Source: Gardnerella vaginalis 1500E (GTDB taxonomy: Bacteria; Actinomycetota; Actinomycetes; Actinomycetales; Bifidobacteriaceae). Taken from it: DNA of 64,000 nt. Under the pieces are notes generated by a model. That model was not told the origin of the DNA and ran no database searches. It was given only the letters and a program-made list of their open reading frames with translations. This document shows positions 57,997 to 64,000 of the stretch, piece by piece. The stretch is taken from assembly GCF_000263595.1 (NCBI RefSeq), contig NZ_ADES01000011.1, positions 62,001 to 126,000 of the forward strand, written 5' to 3'. Numbering within the stretch: the stretch's first letter is position 1; every line of letters begins with the position of its first letter. A program made the position numbers and the translations under genes.

Positions 57997-59103
57997 CTAT
58001 TGTACATTACGCCATGCTTCAGGTATAAAGCGTTCGCTTATATTGTGAAGTATTGCTTTACCGCTGCCACTTAGAGGACTTTCATCAATTGAATTATTTG
58101 ACTTCTGCCAAAGATTCATAATACGTTGTTTTGAACGTTCAATAGCTCCCGAAGTATGGTAGATTTGTATTATTTTTTCAACGTCGCTTTCACCGCGTTC
58201 TTCGCTTGTATAAGCTTTAGTTAGTATTTCTTTTTCTTGATTACTGCCGTATTGCAACGCGTCTGCAAGCAGTACAGCACGTTTTCCTTCGCGAATATCT
58301 CCACCAATAGGTTTCCCTGTAAGCTTGCTATCTGAAACAATGTCAAGCAAATCGTCAGCAAGCTGGAAAGCGATGCCAAGAGGGTCTCCAATAGAATTAG
58401 CAAGATTATAAGCATCGTCTGGATTCATTGATGCAGCAAGAAAACCAAGTGTTAAAGGAGCAATAGTCGTATAACTTGCTGTTTTCCACCTAAACACATT
58501 AAGAGAAGATTGTGCAAGCTCAGATGGATTATCAAGTTGCATCATTTCAATAGACAAATCCAAAACTTGACCAATACCCACATTTCGTTGCATTGAAGCA
58601 AAAGCTTGAAGTAATTCTTCACTATAAGTAAAATATTTCGCCGAATTTCTAGTAATATCAAAGCTTTCTGTAGCAAGCAAATCACCAAGCATAAGGCCAA
58701 GCCCTGATCCTATGTGCTTGTTGTTACACACAGAACTTAATGCACAATATGCACTCGGTTTTCCACGTCTTAAAGCTGACTTGTCAATAATGTCGTCATG
58801 AATTAATGCTGCGGTTTGAAATACTTCTAAAGCACAAGCAATATCAAATAAAGCTTTATCTTGAAGCTTATTCGTGGCTTTTTCGCTAGAAGCAGCATTA
58901 TAAGCACTTATAGTAAGTAGAGCTCTAAGACGCTTACCGCCTTCGCTAGAAACGATAGCTTGCTTTATTACCTGCTGTAACGTTGTTTTACAGGTTGAAG
59001 AAAGATTATTTTCGGCGCTTGTGCAAAATTGTTGCGAAATTAAATACGCAATTCGAGATTCAATAGCAGCAAGATTGCAAGTATCGTCCGTTAAAGTGCT
59101 CAT
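57997..59103 (-). CDS. Polyprenyl (geranylgeranyl-type) diphosphate synthase
   Basis: Isoprenoid chain elongation, likely supplying longer prenyl diphosphates. The first Asp-rich motif is LIHDDIIDKS, followed by RRGKPSAY; the second is FQLADDLLDIVSD with GKPIGGDIREGKRAVLL. About 368 aa from the ATG at 59103 (in MSTLTDD); the frame is open to 59142. Chain length cannot be told. It lies 107 bases upstream of the kinase gene in the same direction and may be transcribed with it. Confidence 0.9.
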   Translation of the reverse strand: MSTLTDDTCNLAAIESRIAYLISQQFCTSAENNLSSTCKTTLQQVIKQAIVSSEGGKRLRALLTISAYNAASSEKATNKLQDKALFDIACALEVFQTAALIHDDIIDKSALRRGKPSAYCALSSVCNNKHIGSGLGLMLGDLLATESFDITRNSAKYFTYSEELLQAFASMQRNVGIGQVLDLSIEMMQLDNPSELAQSSLNVFRWKTASYTTIAPLTLGFLAASMNPDDAYNLANSIGDPLGIAFQLADDLLDIVSDSKLTGKPIGGDIREGKRAVLLADALQYGSNQEKEILTKAYTSEERGESDVEKIIQIYHTSGAIERSKQRIMNLWQKSNNSIDESPLSGSGKAILHNISERFIPEAWRNVQ

Positions 59104-59319
59104 ATTATGAAAGTTATCCACAGGGCTGAACAAGTAAAACACAATAGTTTGTACGATTTAATGAGCTTCTAACCGTTGCAATCGTTTTTTATTGAATACT
59201 ATTTCGCATATTGAGAAACTTACACATATCAAGAATTACGCTCGTAAAACTTGATTTAGTAATAAAAAATTATGAGCAAATATATGTGCAATACGTATTA
59301 ATGAAGGGGAGTAATTATT

Positions 59320-59406
59320 ATGGCAGTAGCAGGTATTGATTTAGAAGAGAAGATTTCTCATAGTTGCATTGATGATTTTGATACTCAAAGCATGTTGAGG
59401 CGGTAA
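59320..59406 (+). CDS. 28-codon ORF at the host/element junction, possibly a truncated host gene
   Basis: ATG at 59320 follows AAGGGGAG at good spacing in AT-rich promoter-like DNA. The frame encodes MAVAGIDLEEKIS… ending SMLRR and stops at 59404. The strong ribosome site suggests a real start. The short product and the change to foreign sequence right after it suggest the 5' end of a gene cut by insertion. A small native peptide is the alternative. No homology recognised. Confidence 0.4.
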   Translation: MAVAGIDLEEKISHSCIDDFDTQSMLRR

Positions 59407-59940
59407 GTTTGCTAGTCAAGGAGTAAAACGACGAAGATTAGCATTTACTTCCGCCCATGCGAAGCTGTCCGTGATTGACAAGTGCTAGCACGCAGACAGA
59501 ACGGAGATAGCGAACCGCTGAGTGTGTCGCTCTGCTCGTAAAAGCTTAGAAACCTTTGAACGAAAGGGATAATGAAAGCCTTGATTGCAAGGCTTTTTGC
59601 TTTATGGTGGGTAAGTATCAGAGTGAGAAAATTTTTGGAATGAGTAGAAGTGATAGCTAGAAATTATCAGTTTCTATTTCCATTTACCCTGTGGGTACGT
59701 GTTTGTTTCCATTGACAAGGAGTTTGTGGGAATAGAAATGTACCCACCTTGTTTGAATCAAGTGAAGTGTAGTTGAAGGAAATCTGTTGAAAGCAATACT
59801 TCATTTTACCGAATAAGTAATAATTTAGGCAACTTCAAATCGATTAAAAAAAAACTATTTTAAAGGTTAAGAGTAGACAAAAATTGTCCACTCTTTTTTG
59901 CAAACTCAATTTATCAATAAATGAAATGAGGGAATGTAAA
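59407..59940 (+). other. Left flank of the acquired element, no intact gene
   Basis: About 530 bases without a credible gene. It contains a terminator (AAAGCCTTG/CAAGGCTTT, 59575-59596, then TT) preceded by a GC-richer, possibly structured stretch. An inverted repeat GTGGGTAC…GTACCCAC (59691-59698 with 59740-59747) has partly matching inner arms, and there is an AT-rich run before the recombinase remnant. The sequence looks unlike the chromosome before 59.4 kb and probably belongs to a mobile element backbone. Confidence 0.5.
59575..59598 (+). terminator. Terminator in the element's left flank
   Basis: AAAGCCTTG pairs perfectly with CAAGGCTTT, loop ATTG, followed by TT and G. Confidence 0.8.
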
Positions 59941-60111
59941 ATGAAATATTTTGAGGTTGAGTTAGAAAATCCTGATGAATTTTTAAAACTACAAACAGAA
60001 GATTTTGTGAAAGCTAATCGCTTGCTACTAAGGAAGATAATCCAGAGCGTTACAGTCTATGAAGAAAACTTCGTCATATCCTTTAAATCTGGCATCGAAT
60101 TGGAAGTATGA
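59941..60111 (+). pseudogene. C-terminal remnant of a large serine recombinase
   Basis: 56 codons from an ATG behind GAGGGAATG. The end RKIIQSVTVYEENFVISFKSG followed by IELEV is the usual last strand pair of large serine recombinases of Gram-positive transposons (pattern: Leu/Ile-x-VTVYEDxxxIxFKSGxExEV). The catalytic N-terminal domain and zinc ribbon are absent. It is either a decayed integrase or a fragment carried with the mef region. The match is from memory of the family, hence moderate confidence. Confidence 0.55.
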
Positions 60112-60133
60112 GTCTCATTCCATAACTTTTATA

Positions 60134-60162
60134 TTGAACATATCATCTTGTTGTGTTATACT
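60134..60162 (+). promoter_or_regulatory. Promoter of the mef-msr(D) operon
   Basis: TTGAAC (60134-60139), a 17-base spacer and TATACT (60157-60162) lie 40 bases before the leader peptide start. The layout agrees with the known inducible macrolide-efflux operon. Confidence 0.8.
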
Positions 60163-60202
60163 ATAAATTGATATAAACAAAGATGTAGGAGGAACCGAAA
60201 CT

Positions 60203-60229
60203 ATGACAGCCTCAATGCGTTTAAGATAA
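60203..60229 (+). CDS. mef leader peptide MTASMRLR
   Basis: Nine codons including stop behind AGGAGG encode MTASMRLR, the leader peptide known upstream of mef in Mega-type elements. Macrolide-stalled ribosomes on it shift the leader RNA away from the terminator fold, which induces the operon by transcription antitermination. Confidence 0.92.
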   Translation: MTASMRLR

Positions 60230-60239
60230 GCTGGCAATA

Positions 60240-60276
60240 AAAAAAGCAGAATCTATACCCGATGATAGGCTTTTTT
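60240..60276 (+). terminator. First attenuator hairpin of mef
   Basis: AAAAAAGC (60240-60247) pairs with GCTTTTTT (60269-60276), with an inner CTAT/ATAG stem. It ends in a T-run, just after the leader peptide stop, as expected for attenuation. Confidence 0.85.
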
Positions 60277-60392
60277 GTTGTGCTTATTTATACGATATTG
60301 AGCATTCATTAGTTACGGTGAGGATATTGGTTATTTAACTATACCTTTATTTAACTATGTCTTTAATATGAATGTTTCCAAATTGTATGTAT

Positions 60393-60434
60393 GCAGACCA
60401 AAAGCCACATTGTGGGGTTTGGCCTGCATTTTTT
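60393..60434 (+). terminator. Second terminator-like hairpin in the mef leader
   Basis: GCAG-CCAAA-GCCAC pairs with GTGG-TTTGG-CTGC (60393-60427) with small bulges, followed by ATTTTTT. It lies 62 bases before mef. It may be a further attenuation point. Confidence 0.75.
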
Positions 60435-60496
60435 ATTGCCTAGAATGCTATTCAAAATAGAAATTCAAGCAAAATAATATGCAGGAGATAATATAA

Positions 60497-61714
60497 ATGG
60501 AAAAATACAACAATTGGAAACGAAAATTTTATGCAATATGGGCAGGGCAAGCAGTATCATTAATCACTAGTGCCATCCTGCAAATGGCGATTATTTTTTA
60601 CCTTACAGAAAAAACAGGATCTGCGATGGTCTTGTCTATGGCTTCATTAGTAGGTTTTTTACCCTATGCGATTTTGGGACCTGCCATTGGTGTGCTAGTG
60701 GATCGTCATGATAGGAAGAAGATAATGATTGGTGCCGATTTAATTATCGCAGCAGCTGGTGCAGTGCTTGCTATTGTTGCATTCTGTATGGAGCTACCTG
60801 TCTGGATGATTATGATAGTATTGTTTATCCGTAGCATTGGAACAGCTTTTCATACCCCAGCACTCAATGCGGTTACACCACTTTTAGTACCAGAAGAACA
60901 GCTAACGAAATGCGCAGGCTATAGTCAGTCTTTGCAGTCTATAAGCTATATTGTTAGTCCGGCAGTTGCAGCACTCTTATACTCCGTTTGGGATTTAAAT
61001 GCTATTATTGCCATCGACGTATTGGGTGCTGTGATTGCATCTATTACGGTAGCAATTGTACGTATACCTAAGCTGGGTAATCAAGTGCAAAGTTTAGAAC
61101 CAAATTTCATAAGGGAGATGAAAGAAGGAGTTGTGGTTCTGAGACAAAACAAAGGATTGTTTGCCTTATTACTCTTAGGAACACTATATACTTTTGTTTA
61201 TATGCCAATCAATGCACTATTTCCTTTAATAAGCATGGAACACTTTAATGGAACGCCTGTGCATATTTCTATTACGGAAATTTCCTTTGCATTTGGGATG
61301 CTAGCAGGAGGCTTATTATTAGGAAGATTAGGGGGCTTCGAAAAGCATGTATTACTAATAACAAGTTCATTTTTTATAATGGGGACCAGTTTAGCCGTTT
61401 CGGGAATACTTCCTCCAAATGGATTTGTAATATTCGTAGTTTGCTGTGCAATAATGGGGCTTTCGGTGCCATTTTATAGCGGTGTGCAAACAGCTCTTTT
61501 TCAGGAGAAAATTAAGCCTGAATATTTAGGACGTGTATTTTCTTTGATCGGAAGTATCATGTCACTTGCTATGCCAATTGGGTTAATTCTTTCTGGATTC
61601 TTTGCTGATAAAATCGGTGTAAATCATTGGTTTTTACTATCAGGTATTTTAATTATTGGCATTGCTATAGTTTGCCAAATGATAACTGAGGTTAGAAAAT
61701 TAGATTTAAAATAA
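60497..61714 (+). CDS. mef(A): Macrolide efflux MFS transporter Mef(A)/Mef(E)
   Basis: Proton-driven exporter of 14- and 15-membered macrolides, 405 aa with 12 predicted helices. The N-terminus MEKYNNWKRKFYAIWAGQAV and motif A-like GVLVDRHDRKKIM match Mef of streptococci as I know it. The ATG follows AGGAGA. The subclass mef(A) versus mef(E) needs an alignment. It is induced through the upstream leader and works with Msr(D), encoded next. Confidence 0.95.
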   Translation: MEKYNNWKRKFYAIWAGQAVSLITSAILQMAIIFYLTEKTGSAMVLSMASLVGFLPYAILGPAIGVLVDRHDRKKIMIGADLIIAAAGAVLAIVAFCMELPVWMIMIVLFIRSIGTAFHTPALNAVTPLLVPEEQLTKCAGYSQSLQSISYIVSPAVAALLYSVWDLNAIIAIDVLGAVIASITVAIVRIPKLGNQVQSLEPNFIREMKEGVVVLRQNKGLFALLLLGTLYTFVYMPINALFPLISMEHFNGTPVHISITEISFAFGMLAGGLLLGRLGGFEKHVLLITSSFFIMGTSLAVSGILPPNGFVIFVVCCAIMGLSVPFYSGVQTALFQEKIKPEYLGRVFSLIGSIMSLAMPIGLILSGFFADKIGVNHWFLLSGILIIGIAIVCQMITEVRKLDLK

Positions 61715-61734
61715 ACAATATTGGAGGAATATTT

Positions 61735-61755
61735 ATGTATCTTATTTTCATGTAA
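61735..61755 (+). CDS. msr(D) leader peptide MYLIFM
   Basis: Six codons plus stop behind GGAGG encode MYLIFM, the known leader peptide of msr(D). Erythromycin stalls the ribosome on it, which opens the downstream attenuator. Confidence 0.92.
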   Translation: MYLIFM

Positions 61756-61769
61756 CTCTTCCTGCTAAA

Positions 61770-61813
61770 ATCGCAGGGTTTTCCCTGCATACAAGCAAAT
61801 GAAAGCATGCGAT
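61770..61813 (+). promoter_or_regulatory. msr(D) attenuator
   Basis: GCAGGG-TTTT-CCCTGC (61773-61788) and a longer-range pairing ATCGCA (61770-61775) with TGCGAT (61808-61813) can compete. The ribosome site CAGGAGG of msr(D) follows directly. Confidence 0.75.
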
Positions 61814-61833
61814 TATAGACAGGAGGAAATGTT

Positions 61834-63297
61834 ATGGAATTAATATTAAAAGCAAAAGACATTCGTGTGGAATTCAAAGGACGCGATGTTTTAGATATAA
61901 ATGAATTAGAAGTATATGATTATGACCGTATTGGTTTAGTAGGAGCAAATGGTGCTGGAAAAAGCACTTTACTCAGGGTACTTTTAGGAGAATTAACTCC
62001 CCCAGGATGTAAAATGAATCGTCTGGGTGAACTTGCCTATATTCCCCAGTTGGACGAAGTAACTCTGCAGGAGGAAAAAGATTTTGCACTTGTAGGCAAG
62101 CTAGGTGTTGAGCAATTAAATATACAGACTATGAGCGGTGGTGAAGAAACAAGGCTTAAAATAGCACAGGCCTTATCGGCACAGGTTCATGGTATTTTAG
62201 CGGATGAACCTACGAGCCATTTAGACCGTGAAGGAATTGATTTTCTAATAGGACAGCTAAAATATTTTACAGGTGCACTGTTAGTTATTAGCCATGACCG
62301 CTATTTTCTTGATGAAATAGTAGATAAAATATGGGAACTGAAAGATGGCAAAATCACTGAGTATTGGGGAAACTATTCTGATTATCTTCGTCAGAAAGAG
62401 GAAGAACGTAAGAGCCAAGCTGCAGAATACGAACAATTTATTGCGGAACGTGCCCGATTGGAAAGGGCTGCGGAGGAAAAGCGAAAACAGGCTCGTAAAA
62501 TAGAACAGAAGGCAAAAGGTTCTTCAAAGAAAAAAAGTACTGAAGACGGAGGGCGTTTAGCTCATCAAAAATCAATAGGAAGTAAGGAAAAAAAGATGTA
62601 TAATGCTGCTAAAACCCTAGAGCACAGGATTGCGGCCTTAGGAAAAGTAGAAGCTCCGGAAGGCATTCGCAGAATTCGTTTCAGGCAAAGTAAAGCATTG
62701 GAGCTCCATAATCCATACCCTATAGTCGGTGCAGAAATTAATAAAGTATTTGGGGATAAGGCTCTGTTTGAAAATGCATCTTTTCAAATTCCGTTAGGAG
62801 CAAAAGTGGCGTTAACTGGTGGTAATGGAATCGGAAAAACAACTTTAATCCAAATGATCTTAAACCATGAAGAAGGAATTTCTATTTCGCCTAAGGCAAA
62901 AATAGGTTACTTTGCACAGAATGGTTACAAGTACAACAGTAATCAGAATGTTATGGAGTTTATGCAGAAGGATTGTGACTACAATATATCAGAAATTCGT
63001 TCAGTGCTAGCATCTATGGGGTTCAAACAGAACGATATTGGAAAAAGTTTATCTGTTTTAAGCGGTGGAGAAATTATAAAATTGTTGCTTGCTAAAATGC
63101 TCATGGGTAGATATAACATCCTAATAATGGATGAACCCAGTAACTTCCTTGACATACCAAGTTTAGAGGCTTTGGAAATACTAATGAAGGAGTACACCGG
63201 AACTATCGTGTTTATCACCCACGATAAACGATTACTCGAAAATGTAGCAGATGTAGTTTATGAAATTAGAGATAAGAAAATAAATCTGAAACATTAA
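61834..63297 (+). CDS. msr(D): ABC-F ribosomal protection protein Msr(D) (Mel)
   Basis: Soluble ABC-F ATPase that frees ribosomes from macrolides. Two nucleotide-binding domains: Walker [10 protein letters not shown] and GGNGIGKTT, signatures [12 protein letters not shown] and [12 protein letters not shown], Walker [12 protein letters not shown] and [11 protein letters not shown]. The long charged linker between them (about residues 190-270, with [17 protein letters not shown]) is the part that enters the ribosome. 487 aa is the expected length. Operon partner of mef. Confidence 0.96.
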
Positions 63298-63385
63298 ATT
63301 TAAGGTAGTCGCTGGTCAGTATAGTCTGTTCTGGTTGGCGACTCCATTGTTAAAGAGTATAAAGACTTTAGATTTTATGAATATT

Positions 63386-63422
63386 AAAAATAGGAACAGT
63401 CAATTGAACTGCTCCTATTTTT
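63386..63422 (+). terminator. Bidirectional terminator between msr(D) and the minus-strand genes
   Basis: AAAAATAGGAACAGT pairs with ACTGCTCCTATTTTT over 15 positions with one mismatch, giving T-runs on both strands. A weaker hairpin GTCGC…GCGAC lies at about 63309-63343. Confidence 0.85.
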
Positions 63423-63714
63423 CTGCTAAATATATTGTAGTTTTCTTATATGTATAATGATAGATTAGCGGATTCTCATCTACGGTACTTACTTCAAATA
63501 TGAAGAAGTGATCGCGGTTATCTCTGGACTTTTCCTTATTGAGGACAAAGTAATTCTTACGTGAAGTCGCCATTGTTTTTAGGATATCATCAGTTAGGAA
63601 GGTCAATGGAATATTCATGTTAGAGTAGCGGTAGAAGTCACGTTCAAAATCTTGGTAGCTCTCGCTATAATAGTCCATTTGTAGGTGATTACGCTGAAAC
63701 TCAAGCTGATTCAT
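63415..63714 (-). CDS. Streptococcal-type conserved protein (DUF5960-like)
   Basis: 99 aa from the ATG at 63714, which follows GAGGAGGTG; the frame is open slightly further upstream. It starts MNQLEFQRNHLQMDYYSESY and contains NMNIPLTFLTDDILKTMA. Proteins of this type follow the YolD-like gene of UmuC-type operons in streptococci, as far as I recall. It overlaps the upstream gene by 14 bases. Function unknown. Confidence 0.65.
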   Translation of the reverse strand: MNQLEFQRNHLQMDYYSESYQDFERDFYRYSNMNIPLTFLTDDILKTMATSRKNYFVLNKEKSRDNRDHFFIFEVSTVDENPLIYHYTYKKTTIYLAEK

Positions 63715-64000
63715 AGAGCACCTCCTCGACAAGTTCAATACTAATAATGTCTTTTAATTTCAAATTGATGTGACCTGTTGTAGTTTTTATCAAAATGAAA
63801 TCTTTGGTCAGACTTGGTATTGTTCCAGTGTAGGAAACACGCTTGTTTTTTTCAATCACTTGAATGCGTGTGCGTAGCTGCCCGGCGTATACTTGACTGA
63901 GGAGTAATAATTTCTTCTCTAGTGATAAGTCAGACATGTACGTTACTTTGTTTGTATCATCAGAGAGTGCTGATGCATGTTCAGATAGGAAAAAGCCCAT
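63701..64000 (-). CDS. YolD-like protein of a UmuC-type operon (start at or beyond window end)
   Basis: At least 99 aa. The protein (LSLEKKLLLLSQVYAGQLRTR, then GTIPSLTKDFILIKTTTGHINLKLKDIISIEL) resembles the YolD-like partner of Y-family polymerase UmuC in Gram-positive bacteria. An ATG lies exactly at the window edge, so whether it is the real start cannot be seen. An umuC-like gene would be expected just outside, as in Mega-type elements. Confidence 0.6.
   Translation of the reverse strand: MGFFLSEHASALSDDTNKVTYMSDLSLEKKLLLLSQVYAGQLRTRIQVIEKNKRVSYTGTIPSLTKDFILIKTTTGHINLKLKDIISIELVEEVLYESA

Noticed and set aside
59884-59940. Longer start (TTG) for the recombinase remnant
   Set aside because: The ATG at 59941 has its own ribosome site, and the extra codons do not resemble recombinase sequence.

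Overview
The window is an AT-rich stretch of a member of the Bifidobacteriaceae, most likely Gardnerella. The evidence is actinobacterial gene order (tyrS–TPR protein–HAD–tlyA–nadK–recN, eno…ftsB–DUF501/ppx, pheST next to arg genes, a PASTA-domain Ser/Thr kinase, UPF0182) combined with low-GC codon use. No identity search could be run, so the genus is an inference. Everything up to about 59.3 kb reads as chromosomal backbone; the last ~4.6 kb reads as an acquired segment of streptococcal type.

Layout. 0-6 kb: the 3' end of a coiled-coil, Pro/Ala-rich membrane-bound surface protein; a LuxR-type response regulator with an unusual sensor kinase that carries a second, degenerate kinase-like half; a proline iminopeptidase. 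6-16 kb: proC, ychF, an L,D-transpeptidase, a YeiH-type exporter, uracil permease behind an attenuator-like leader, and a very large UPF0182 membrane protein with a possible second start. 16-25 kb: two NMT1/SsuA-like uptake systems flank pth-mfd. The second (permease, lipoprotein, ATPase) sits behind a clear TPP riboswitch, so it probably imports thiamin or a precursor. The first (permease and lipoprotein, divergent, no ATPase) has a long structured leader that I cannot assign. 25-33 kb: enolase, an L-2-hydroxyacid dehydrogenase, FtsB, a DUF501-exopolyphosphatase fusion, tRNA-Leu(UAA), a Lys/Arg-rich secreted protein, and a CDF metal exporter with an 18-bp tandem repeat in its N-terminal coding region. 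33-49.8 kb: an rRNA methyltransferase, pheST, argR-argG-argH without argCJBDF, tyrS, and a dense co-directional block ending in recN and a HAD hydrolase. 49.8-59.1 kb: RNase P RNA on the minus strand, HPF, SecA, PlsC, the PASTA kinase and a polyprenyl diphosphate synthase.

From about 59.4 kb to the end the content is foreign: a serine-recombinase C-terminal remnant, then the macrolide-resistance pair mef(A)/mef(E) and msr(D) with both known leader peptides (MTASMRLR and MYLIFM) and their attenuator hairpins, then two convergent small genes of the kind seen with streptococcal UmuC operons. This matches the core of the Mega/Tn1207-type element. The left junction lies just after a 28-codon ORF that may be a truncated host gene. 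The right end lies outside the window.

No CRISPR array, complete insertion sequence or prophage was seen. The best leads for something undescribed are the tandem sensor kinase with a His-to-Gln second module, the unassigned leader RNA at 16.85-16.99 kb, the RGG/Asn/Asp-rich TPR protein, and the placement of a streptococcal resistance element in this host.
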